A stretch of 64,000 nucleotides of DNA. Origin: Escarpia spicata (taxonomy: Eukaryota > Annelida > Polychaeta > Sabellida > Siboglinidae). Where the stretch lies: positions 19,776,184-19,840,183 of the forward strand of contig OZ023210.1 of assembly GCA_963995525.1 (NCBI GenBank), in the 5' to 3' direction. Positions within the stretch are counted from its first letter, which is position 1. Every line of letters starts with the position of its first letter. The notes beneath the pieces are model-generated. The model did not search any database. It had not been told where the DNA came from and saw only the letters and a program-made list of their open reading frames with translations. Positions 13,901 through 24,500 of this stretch are shown here, piece by piece. The position numbers were made by a program, and so were the translations under genes.

Positions 13901-16900
13901 AAGTCTCTGCTCTGTTTGGAGAATCAAACATCAAGCCTAAAGCTACGATAGTCATTTAATCAGTTTTATTTGCATACAACACAACAACACATACCACAGG
14001 CATGACATCCAGTGTTTTGCTGTGTGTTTGGACTGTCTTTCCCACTTATATAAAGTACCCTATTTGAAATATCTTTTTCCTATGTAACAAATTGAAAGAA
14101 GGACATTTACTGACAGAAGCTAAGCTGTGATGATGATGTCATCTTTCTACTGCTTCCAACTGCTTCATTACATAACAACAATATTAGAATCAAAATGTTG
14201 AATAATACTAAACTTAAAGTTTGTGGTTAAACCGATAAAGAAAACACATAAGTTGGTAAGACTTTTTATGGACCCCAAACACAGAATCGCTTTTGTAATT
14301 TCAAAATATTTCCATACGGGTAACTATGTAGCATACGGTCCAGTTGACTAGACACCAGAGTTACTTTTAATAAATAAAAACTAAATAATTTATAAATAAA
14401 TGCCAGTAAAATGCTGCAAGTTATATCATTATGAGACTTACTTTTAGGGGCTACTTCAACATCATTATCACTTTCATCTTCTTCATCACCATCATCATCT
14501 TCACTGTCTTCTTCGTCATCATCACTGTCATTTTCATCACCATCGTCTTCATCAAATTCCTCATCTTCTTCGTCATCTAACGATTCTTCTTCCTCCACTG
14601 AATCGTCATCATCGTCTTCTATGGCTTCAACTGTAGCATCAACATGTTTTTATTGACAATGATAAGTTCCGGAGTAAATGGACATGTCCCAATTACATTC
14701 TGGAATATCTGTACTAGTTAAACGATTCTAAATGGATTGCATTAAATAGAAATGTATAGCAATCAATTACAAGAATTAAAGAAAATGCAAGAGCACTATT
14801 TATTAAGCACAACTGTTCTCAATTTTATAAACTACCCAAATTAACAACACAGGTATAATCTGACATTGGTTCCATTGCAGACGACGCTTGTTACATTGAG
14901 CAGGTGCATTAATGAAGCCTTAATTAAGTTAGCAGCATATTATTCAAATAATGATTACGCCATGTTTGGATATGCTACGCATGGCATGACTTCCAAGTTT
15001 TAATACTATAATAGTCATTTCCTGCAACCAGGTGCTGTTTTACAGCCACCATGTCAAGGAAAAGAAGTCTAAATGTACATGTAAAACAACAGCTGAAACT
15101 AAGAACAAAACAGTACAGGTTTAGTAAACTGTCTATTATTGTATAACTGCCCATTAACCAAACACTTACCTAGAAGCTGTGCAGCTTTCGTTTTCAACTT
15201 CCCTGAAAGTTTCTGGTTTGAAGCAGTCTTCGTCAATACTTTTTGATCTGAACCAGATTTAGATTCAGGCAGGTTTTTCTTCTTTGCAGATACTGGTTCT
15301 GAAAGTTTGTGTTTTCCTGGAGTTGATTTTGCAAGTTTCTCTTGTGATGGCGTTTTCTTCTTTGTTTCTAGTAGCTTCTGTTTGCTTGGTGTAGACTTTG
15401 CTTCCAGAAGTTTCTGTTTATTCGGAGTAGATTTTGCTTCCAGAAGTTTCTGTTTACTTGGAGTAGATTTTGTTTCCAAGAGTTTTTGTTTATTTGGAGT
15501 AGATTTCATTTCTGCTAGCTTCTGCTTTGACGGTGTTTGTTTCTTTGATGTTATCTTCGGCGATTCGAAGACAGAACTTGAAACTAGAATATACAATCAC
15601 AACATATAACAATCACTCTACAGTCTACATACACTAACTTATTGAAGTAATTTAAGTTGGACACAACAGCAAAACATTACAAAAGTTCCTGCATTTTTTA
15701 AGGTTTTGTTGACAAAAAATGGGATGGGCCTTCTTGACCTAAACTACGTCTAAATTGGCAACAACTAAAAACATGCATTTCATTATTATTCAACACAGTT
15801 GCTTACAAATATTAGACATAACATGGAGGGTGCTCCAGAAACAACTTATAAATTTCATGTTTTACACGAAGGGGAGAGTTTATCACAGTAGCTATTCAGA
15901 AAGAGAACGAGAAAACAAAACAAGAGATATGGTAATAATCCTGCACATTGCAGCAAACTTGCTGTGGCTTCAAAATTATCTCTAACTCCATACCATTTGT
16001 CAATATTCACCTAGTCTAGAGGTAATTAATTTTGTACAAGTAAAGCTACAAAATATTATGCTTTAATGTACTTTTCAACATTCGGTCAGCATATTCTTTG
16101 ACATTATAAGATCGTGTATCATGATAACACAGGTAATTATCCTTTATAATTAATTATTACCTTCATCGTCATCAGATTCTGAAAAATCGTCGTCGTCATC
16201 CTCGTCAAACTCATCATCATCAGACGTTTCTTGTTCTTCACCATCATCATCCACGGAAAAATCATCACTGTCATCGTCCTCAGAGTCTACCTTCTAACAA
16301 ACAAACAGATTAAATAACTGGTATTCAACACTTATGCAGCACCTGCTGAATTTGACAGCATTTAATACCAGACAACTAATACTCTGGGAGCCAATTATTT
16401 ATTTGGTGTTCAAATGGAATCATTTAATAAAAAGCCATATCGTTCAGTAGTAAGCGGTCCATTCCGTCTTTGTCAGAATATAACCAAAGGCCCAATTAAA
16501 TAAAAATTAGGACCTTTCTACAAATATAAAATTATTCTCTCAACATACTGTAGAGTGTAGTAACGTTAGTCATTGAATCCAATTCACCATCAATGGTAGC
16601 TGCAAATTAATTTTCATCCAAATGAAAGGCTGCACTAATTCTGATCTTACAACCCGCATAGACATTCTTTAATATAATAGTACACATTTTAAAGCACACT
16701 TTATCAAGAAATGTATAACATTTAAAGCAGCAGCAGTCTACTACAAACAGCGCAAGAAAGATGATCTAGATATGAAATGGATCAGACATGAAATGGTCAG
16801 TATCGGACAGTGGCTAACCTTTGCTGGCCTGCCATTCTCTGACCGGTTTCCCTCAGCGACCTTCACCTTCTTCAATAAGTCCTGTCAACATGGCACATTT

Positions 16901-19900
16901 ACACATTCAACAATTGTCTACAGGTCATCTTTTTAAAGACACCTATAATAATTATTCATTAAAAAAGATGTAATTAATGCGTAAACATGATAAAATAAAT
17001 AAATAAATAAATAAAAGTACTTATATAGCGCCCAATCAATTAAAATTGCCCTCGGGCGCTTTACATACATGCACACGTATATAATAGTATATTACATAAA
17101 AAGAAATGCTAATTAAGAAATAAATATGTAAAAAATATAACATTAACTTAAATATAGTTACTAAAATAGAGAGATCATTAAAAAAGCGTTTACATAAATT
17201 AAGACATTTATAAAAACTACTAGAAATACATTCATTTATACAAGAAGAATAAACATAAATATGTTAAGAAACTAATAAAAACAAAAAATACATTTATCAA
17301 TAGAAAGTACATAAAATGTCCTAGTCGGTGATTTATAAAAACGCTTGTTTAAATAGGTGTCTTCAAAAGTATTTTAAACACTTGTAATGATGTTGCTGTC
17401 CTGAGCGTAGGAGGCAAATTGTTCCATAGAACCGCCGAGCAAACCGCGAAACGGTGATCACCATGAGTAACAGTTTGTGAGGCCGGTACGAACAAAAGGC
17501 GAGGCTGTGAGGTAGATCGTAGAGTGTTGCATTGTTGCAACGTTCTAATGATAATGACACACACGCACGCATACACATACGTGTGTATGTGATTGTTTCA
17601 GATGTAATTGCGGTAGCAAAAAATACTGTATTGGAATATTTGAAAGTACATTGCCATGTTGTTTTCTGATGTGCATTTTAATAGTTTCCTGCTAAATATA
17701 GCTTCAGAAAACCGAGACATAATGAACTACTGCACTACAATAGATTGATAAATATTAAGTTTCGCAACTAAATGAAACACCTTTACAAAGATGCTAATGG
17801 GAAAATTAGCAGAGAAAATTCAAATCAATCAATTTGCCAAGTGGCTGAACAGAAAATATGTTAGCAGAAAAGTTGATGTCACATTTGTAAAAATGTCTCC
17901 TCACGTCAAAGTCTAAATCGCTCAGTTCCTCATCTATTTCTTGGGCTAGGTTCTTCCTTTTTACTGGAGGTGCCGACTGTGGTGTCTTCACCTGGCCATG
18001 ACCTTTGACCTTCTTCGGGGGTTGGGGAGTCTGTAAGATGAAGGACAGACATCACTGCAATGAACAAAACAAGTATGATATCCCAATACCCCCAAGAAAC
18101 CAAATTCAAATTTTTTACAGTTCTGCCACATGATGTTTCTCCATGGCACTTATTTCTGCCGGTATGATAAGTGGGAGGCGTCATTGTGCCGCATTCCAAT
18201 CACCTCATGTCAGGGGCTTAGCCAGAGACCCGTCTGCCCGTCTTCAAGACTGGTAGTCAATTAGCCAAGACGGGTAATAATGGTGATAAGACTGGTGGAA
18301 TTTAGAGGGGCCAGCTGGCCACCAGAATAACTAATAAGTTTGAGTGGTAGTAGTGAAACAAATCAAATGGATCAGTATTAATTAAATAAATGGCTGAAAT
18401 TACCCAGGTTTGTCACTGAAAAAACTAAACTGGCCAATAATGGCTGCATGAATAGCTTCCATGCAAGCCACTCGCACACTAAAAGCAGGGGTTTACGTGG
18501 ATGTTTGTGTTCAAGGGGCCTCGGGATCCCCAGCCTTCTTTTGAGGGGTCCCAAGCCTGTAGCGAGGGTCCCACTTATTGCTCTTTTTAATTGTAAGTAT
18601 TGTTTTCTAAATATCACAACTTATACAGCTAATGTAAACCTGGTTATTATTAGTTTGATACTAACAAGAACTTAACAAAATAACGTGCCTTGTTACAATA
18701 TACTGTTTTATATGTTGATGTTTCCCTTGATAATCGATGTAGTTTTGGAAGTTACAGCAGCCTTCCTCCCTTATGAGAGGGCGTGCTGGTCTGCTACATG
18801 CTTTGGCTTGCGTGTAAATGTCACATTGGGAAATCTCCTAAAGAAAAGGTAAGTATATAGAGGAAAGTCACGAGTCACTTTGGAAGGTTCCTGAATTTGT
18901 TTTGGTGGGGGGAAACCTGACCGTGGTGATGACAGTAGCATTGGAATAGCCAATAGGCAGCGGATAGAACTGCGCATCACTTTGTCGACACTTAATTGTG
19001 AAGTTGTGTCAAATCCGGATCCACTCCGATTTCGACATTATGACAGTTTTGCCTAAATATTATGCCTCATTGTGTTTATTCCACATCGTTTCAGGAATAT
19101 AATGTCCCAAATAGCGCTCACTACGGTTTGAATCAGCGTGCGCCGCTGCGGTCACAGGTTACTGCACAGATAAATTGCATGTTGACACAAACTGGAGTGC
19201 TATTTGGGCCTCAAAAGTGCCCTCAAATCAATACTTTATAACAATGTACTGTATATCTGAAACAATGTGCAATAATGGCATAAACACACTGAGGTATCAA
19301 ATCTGTTCGATTGCTTGATGAGCGACTGGTGCGATCGGCCCCAGGATGAGAGTCGGAATCGGAGTGCTTGCACTGTCAATTGTCTGGTGATAACAAGCGG
19401 TTGGTTATACAAAGAATGTTCGTAAGTCGCTTTGTTTTTTATTGCTATAGCTCTAACAGGAAGTCTTAAAATGCACAGCGACTGCTCTCAAACCTTGTAG
19501 CTTGAACGGACATGCGCACGGATTGGAATGGTATTCTGGTTCGCGAATCAGTCCCTAGAGGCACTCCGCAAAACTATACACAGGGCGGCGCCACACGGAG
19601 GATTAGGCACCCGTCGGAATCGGGAAACATACGCCTACGAGAATGATTATCTGGAAGAACTCGTAAAAAGAAATACCATTCATATTCAATATATATATTT
19701 GTTACATGTCATTGATACGCATCCGTCCCATGGGACGCAACGATTATTTTGCAAGCGTCCGGGTACTGTTTCTATGTGTATAGGACGCAGGATCTTGCTT
19801 CCCGTAAACCCCTGTAAAATTCACACTTTTGAATAATTCAAGACTAGCTAGACTATTTTTCTGCCTAAGGGCTGCCTCATGTTTATGGTGAATATCACGT

Positions 19901-21128
19901 GGTGAACAACGTTGAAAAGCATCCCCACTTTACCACTGGTAGATTTGGTCACAAAGTCATTTTTACACTAAACAGGAGGTGATTGGAACATAGCACAAGT
20001 CACTATATCAGCCACTAGAAGTATAAATGTCTAACAAAATAAACTTATCAAAGAAAAGAAGGCATAAACAGGTTTGCGAGACATATTTTGGAATGGAACA
20101 CTACTCCTATGATAGCATGACTGTGAACATACAATTTACTTTTATTTTCAAACTATAATCATTTACTATTGGAAAAGTAATATTTTATAAATAAACAACT
20201 ATCAGCTCAGTGATGCTTTTTGAAAACACTAGCAAATTCCATGAATGGTGAATTTTATAAAACATGTCTTAGTTATTCTATATTAATTTTAAGTATTTCA
20301 TTCCAAACTAAATTCTAACAATGTAAACCAATCAATTAAATAACTGTTAGTGATTTAGACATACCGTTATCATGGGTACAATTTTCTTCAGATTATTATG
20401 AAAAAGATAGACATTATAACACGGGGAGGGGACTGAGCCCCCCAATATTTGTTGGTGGTGGGAGCTGGAGGTGTTTAGTCCTTCAATATTTCGGAAGGTT
20501 TTTGGTGAGCATCACATGGGGGTGCAGTTCCTGAGAGGGTTTTGGAGCAGACAAGCAACTGCGTAGTCACTACGGCGGATCTATGGCTACGACCGTGGCG
20601 TACGGGGCTACGGTAACGTCACTGCAGTCGCAGTACAGCACTGCGAATTCGTTATGATTATCATACGACCTTGATGTATGCTTGATGTACTAATCCCTTT
20701 ACAGCTGTTCACAGCTAAACTGGGATTTGTGCAGTGCGTAACGTCAGGGCAGTCGAACAAACAGGGAAAAAATTGTGTAGGTTGTTCAAATTAGAGAAAG
20801 AAAAACAATGAAAACCAACAAAAAACAAACAAAAGCGCGGATAAAAACAAGTGGTGACCATACGGTTTACCCTGCACACCACCATGCATAGGCCATGGAC
20901 GGGAATCCCGTGGTCACAATAGCACGGACATGGAAAAGCATAGCCAGGCAATCCTGCAACTGATGAACTGAACTCGGCAGAGCTGGCCTGATTTGAAGCT
21001 GAGCAAGCTGCAAAGCAGGCAGTGTAATTTGTGTGCTGAAAAGATATATTAAACGATTGACAACTTCTTCTGTTTGCACAACTTGCCTTAGATTTAGCTA
21101 TACGTTTCTGTTTATTTTGGATACCCAT
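4929..21128 (-). CDS. Nucleolin-like protein, two RRMs and acidic C-terminus (12 exons, 586 aa)
   Basis: Coding exons in order: 21087-21128, 17905-18030, 16819-16881, 16161-16293, 15170-15583, 14442-14630, 13397-13435, 12306-12441, 10732-10883, 9606-9738, 8735-8883, 4929-5113. All phases agree (1761 nt). The start ATG is followed by a short basic exon (MGIQNKQKRIAKSK) ending in a GC donor (aag|gcaagt); the other introns are GT-AG. Residues 1-120 are basic then acidic. Residues 122-259 hold six to eight 12-residue TP-x-K-x-K-L-L-E repeats, like the CDK-phosphorylated TP-K repeats of nucleolin. Residues 260-322 are acidic. RRM1 is about 336-431 (RNP2 LFVKNL, RNP1 RFAFLEF). RRM2 is about 432-525 (LFVTGF, GFAFVTY). 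The protein ends in a D/E-rich tail with no RGG box. By family it should be a nucleolar rRNA-processing RNA-binding protein. Exon assignment is inference without transcripts; the 39-nt exon and exon 1 are the least certain. Confidence 0.85.
5263..5392 (-). ncRNA. H/ACA box snoRNA, intronic
   Basis: The RNA lies in the last intron of the nucleolin-like gene, on the same strand. Read on the minus strand, hairpin 1 has a 9-bp base (ttgcactaa paired with ttagtgcaa), an internal pocket (atttgaa and ccaagca), and an upper stem cccaa/ttggg. It is followed by an H box ACATTA (fits ANANNA). Hairpin 2 has base atcttc/gaagat, pocket strands agaggcag and gtgtcgctaa, and a 9-bp upper stem ggagtgaca/tgttattcc. 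The ACA box follows at 5266-5268, three bases before the end. The 130-nt length is typical. A second copy at 11600-11728 keeps the hairpin-1 pocket while its loop differs. I have not identified the rRNA or snRNA target. Confidence 0.75.
6021..8242 (+). mobile_element. Dispersed 2.2-kb element, copy A, with decayed LINE RT
   Basis: This copy matches 40317-42647 in the same orientation over its whole length, with small indels. It starts aaaaatgggccaagtggccc and ends ccaaaggactaaaaa; both ends contain small palindromes. From 6939 a decayed non-LTR reverse transcriptase can be read (FIDYKKAFDLVD, then NLCPLLF, then YADD at 7253-7264) with frameshifts and stops. The 3' third holds three imperfect repeats of a block containing attcaatcaaatacagattt. 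Located in the last intron of the minus-strand nucleolin-like gene. I cannot assign it to a named superfamily. Confidence 0.75.
8318..8560. repeat. Dispersed repeat family R3, copy 1
   Basis: Shares ordered landmarks (catcctcgcaagcca, ctacgca, then a gtcaaact / attgac segment, then gagaacagcgca) with 33128-33340 and, over a shorter stretch, 46215-46300. Non-coding. Probably a SINE or MITE; ends not defined. Confidence 0.5.
10479..10496. repeat. (TA)n microsatellite
   Basis: Short alternating TA run in the intron between the RRM1 and RRM2 exons of the minus-strand gene. Confidence 0.8.
10592..10643. repeat. Tandem duplication of about 25 bp
   Basis: The segment catgcacccacccatccctt (continuing cccaa) occurs twice in tandem within the intron. 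No function seen. Confidence 0.8.
10892..10953. repeat. Short tandem repeat, three copies
   Basis: About 20-bp unit (aatattatacacattaa) repeated three times just upstream (in gene direction) of the second RRM1 exon. Confidence 0.8.
11600..11728 (-). ncRNA. H/ACA snoRNA-like, second copy
   Basis: In the RRM1 intron of the nucleolin-like gene, same strand as the host. Hairpin 1 (11667-11725) repeats the base stem gcactaa/ttagtgc and exactly the pocket strands atttgaa and ccaagca of the 5263-5392 RNA, while the apical loop differs. An H box ACAGTA (minus strand) lies at 11660-11665. The second hairpin is less clear: a tcttc/gaaga base with an imperfect inner stem, followed by a possible ACA. 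It could be a functional paralogue or a partly decayed copy. Confidence 0.55.
12011..12145 (+). mobile_element. tRNA-derived SINE, internally deleted copy
   Basis: tRNA-like head gtggcgcagtgcctgcctac, box B gggttcaaatcc, then a direct jump to the tail (gtctgccagggagtaaagcg, ctatataagaactt). The central domain present at 136-467 is missing. Confidence 0.75.
12468..12870. repeat. 50-bp minisatellite, eight copies
   Basis: Unit aacactggggcatagggaaa (continuing with tagggctatatgtt and ctacgtctta) starts at 12471, 12521, 12571, 12621, 12671, 12721, 12771 and 12821 with an exact 50-bp period. Degenerate relatives of the unit continue to about 13110 (ctatatgtggc, aacaaacatccatgat). The array lies in the intron directly upstream of the first RRM exon of the minus-strand gene. 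Confidence 0.96.
16988..17580 (-). mobile_element. 5'-truncated LINE 3' end (CR1/Jockey-like)
   Basis: On the minus strand the C-terminal tail of a non-LTR retrotransposon ORF can be read (TVTHGDHRFAVCSAVLWNNL, then PPTLRTATSLQVFKILLKT). The 3' UTR ends gtaaagcgcccgagggc, ggcgctatataagtac and a (ttta)n tail at about 16995-17015. It lies in an intron of the nucleolin-like gene in the same orientation. The tail resembles those of the SINEs at 136 and 12011. Confidence 0.75.
18031..21086 (-). other. First intron of minus-strand nucleolin-like gene
   Basis: Three-kilobase GC-AG intron (donor gcaagt reading leftwards from 21086, acceptor cttacag ending at 18031). No further exon, snoRNA or transposon was recognised inside it. 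Confidence 0.6.
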
Positions 21129-21511
21129 TTATATAGAATTCTAAGGATCAGGCGAATAATAAACAATTACTCAATAATTAAACTGAACGAGAGACCACGC
21201 GACTTATGGCGGCACCTGGTAATGTGGTACATAATTATCCGTACAGTTTCGTACGCCCTTTTCATATCACTTATTTATTTGTTCCCACGCGATGTTCATA
21301 ATATTTCCACACAGTTTGATTCAATAAAATATTTGATGAATATATTTATTGAAATATCCGCAATGACGCAATCCTATAACATTTACAAAAAAATTGTGTT
21401 TTCGAATGGCAATCATACGAAAGTGAATTTAGAGTTTTCTTTCTTTTTCCGCTTCACCAGCAAACTAAGAAGAAGGTTTCACCACGTGGAGCACAAATAC
21501 AAACACAGAAA
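21129..21511. promoter_or_regulatory. Divergent promoter shared by two nucleolin paralogues
   Basis: Only 383 bp separates the two ATGs, so both 5' UTRs and core promoters must lie here unless further upstream exons exist. On the plus side there is a pyrimidine tract (ttttctttctttttccgc, about 21434-21451) that looks like a 5' TOP start, and a CACGTG E-box at 21483-21488. On the minus side a tatataa lies directly before the ATG, too close to be a normal TATA box. Nucleolin is a known Myc target and TOP-type mRNA in vertebrates, so the elements fit, but their use here is inference. Confidence 0.6.
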
Positions 21512-24500
21512 ATGCCACTGAAAACATCGAAACCGAAAAAGGTGAACTGAAAAACGCTTTATTATATACCAATGTAATATATGGTCTGCAAATATGCGGT
21601 TGTTTTTATTGGCAAATGTGATATTTTAGGAACTTTTATTATGGCAATTTCACTGCTCGGCTAGGTGCTCGCAGTCGGTGGCATGTTTGGTCCGTTTACA
21701 TGCGTTTTTTACATATTACTTCAAACTTATACACTTAGTAGTTATAAATGTTGTAACGAACTATAATGTGTATCGCGTTAAGTACCGTCATGGTGTATAG
21801 GGGATGTTAACGTATTAAATTGTTTTTATTCGCTCGCTCAGTGTTTCGACCGTTTATTGACCCACCACGACCACGTGCGCCGATTTCACCAATATGCAAA
21901 GACATTAATGGGTGTACCCAAATTATTAATGACGTCGTCGTTACATCTGATCCACACATGTCCTTGTGTTAGTGACTACTCAATGTTAATTAACTTAATG
22001 CATACGGGACATTTTAAAGTTATTTGGATCATTTAGCAAAAAAGTGGGTAATTGGGCAAGATTGTCGTCCAGAGAACAAAATCGCATTTGGTTCCAACTT
22101 TCTTTGTTATATCTGTTTAATCCATCCTCAGTTGTTTGCATTTTGTCAGTTTGGGTAGGTTGTGCAGTACGGAGAGGTGCATTATTTTTTTTCAAATGCA
22201 ATCTGAATTGCATTGCCATTGATTTCTGTTTTATTACACATTTTGGAAATGTATGCAGTTAAAACTTAGCTTGTTGGTGAACTCTAGTGTTATTTGAACC
22301 ACAGAAAGTGCCGTAAAATACTTTGTGGTAAGAATATGCCTGTCATGTATCTGAAAGGGTCATGATGGAATAAATATGTTTGGAAAGAAAAATCAGTGTC
22401 TGAAAATAGCAAAAAATTAACTGGCCCAGATCACATTTGAACTGGCCAGACTAATTTACAAACCACACCGACACATTTCCATTTTTCCACAATCTTTAAC
22501 CCTGCAGGTGACCAATGGTAAACTTCCACAGTGTACACAATTTGGAGCTATATGTAGGGGTGCTTTTAAAAATTACAACTTCGCTAATACGTATCGCAAA
22601 AATATGATTGAGCTATCATTTTGTTGACAAAAAGACCCTTTATTATTATGCAGTGGTTATATTTGCATAACATCAAATAATCATGAAGATATAACTGTTT
22701 AAAGTTTATATGAAATAAATGCAAAAAAAAATGTTTGTTTTGCCCTACTGCTAGCTAATTTCCGAGTTGTTGTATGTGTCAGTGTCCAATTAGAGAAATG
22801 TAGCCATGTATACAAGCTAATGAGTACAGAAAAAATTAATCAAATATACTCTATATGAATTTTTTTAGGTAGACCCATGTCAAATTTAGGCTATTCTTCA
22901 TGAACGTCAAAACGGGGGTAAAGTAGAAACCCAAGTTTGCCCAGTGACAAAGTAATTATTGTGCGGTTGTATGTTCATGCATGCAGTGTGACAAATGTAG
23001 CTGTACATTCCAGCTGCATGATAATGAAAACTAGACTCAAATATATTCAGAACTTTTAATTTTATTGTATTTTTCGTAGAATGTTCAAATACAACCAATA
23101 CGGCAATAGGCCTACCGTGGCGCACCTGTCCAATAACATGACGTATCTATTACAGTGTTTCCCCTGGGTGAGGTGGTAGGGGTGGGGTATGCGAGCGCCG
23201 CAGGTGCGAAGCGTTGCTAGGATGGTCCGGGAGATTTTTGTTAAACTAGCTTTAAAATGGTGCATTCTGAGGTATGTTTTAACCTTTACTCTTGACTATA
23301 AAGGGGAAGATGTAAAATAACAAGACACTACTTGTAAATATAGTAATCATGATTGATAAAAGTCAGTAATCATGATTGTTTCATCATGTTGAGGTGTGGT
23401 TTCCATTTTATTACTGCTACACAGTAGAGGTGTGGTTTCCACTTTACCACTGGTACTTGGTTATGGTGTAGAATAGAATGCTATACAATTAATTAAAGTA
23501 AACAGTCATTTCTGGAATGCCACAAAAGTATGTTTCTATTAATCGCAAGAATGTTTCTCAAATTGTGTCCTTTAAAAAAAAAAAACAGTATAAGTTGTTT
23601 AGTACATCCAATTGCTGGGCAAACATATCATTGTCTAACCCAAGTTATTGATAACCCGTTAGTATACACGGTTTTGGGTAGTAGGCATTTTTTTATGATA
23701 ACCTCAATATTTTATTATATAACAAGTGGTACAGCCTGATGATTATTCTTATGAAATACGACCAAGTTCAGTTGGCTCAATAAATAATTGCAACGTTTCT
23801 ACGTGATTTGTTTGCAAATTTCATTATTTTGAATTGTGATAGGTAAAAACCTTCAGTGTAGACTGCCATTTTCTCGCTCAGTGACGCCTCCTGTCCAAAT
23901 AGAGGCTCCTTGGATTGGACAACTGAAAAGTGATATCTTTCACGTTGTTTAATGGCTGCTAAACGATGTTGCTACAAATCTGCGATTTTGCAGGAATATA
24001 AGTGACTTTGTGGTGTCATTACGCGCCGCTCGCCGATGCTGAATATACCGTGAAAGAACCACAAAAATGGGCGTATGAAATAGTACGAGGCGGCAATTTG
24101 GGCATAGATTGGACGAGGCGGCATAAAAAACTGCAAGGCGGCCCGCCTCGCTTGTTATATACCAGGGGAAACACTGTATTATCAATTTCCTTACATATCA
24201 ATAAAGTAAGTAATGCCTACATTTCCTAATTACACACATATATATGACATCAGGTTATAGGACATGTGTTTGAATTGTGAATGCCTCGTATCCTTCGCTG
24301 GCAGACGGAGTAGGCCGGCCGAATCGGCCCATGTCCAGGTGCAAGACAGCGATGTCCGGCTCGCCAGCAACTTGCATAATATCCACTTCAGCGTTCGAAA
24401 TAGCGTTTGTCAGGGACAAGTGATTTTTGGCCTGGACAAGTAAAATGAGTCTACATGGTTATCCGGTGGACAAGTGAAAATTTAGAGTAAATAGTGACAC

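Noticed and set aside
21033..21521. 162-codon plus-strand ORF
   Set aside because: It crosses the shared promoter, shows no motif, and conflicts with the better-supported first exons of both nucleolin genes.
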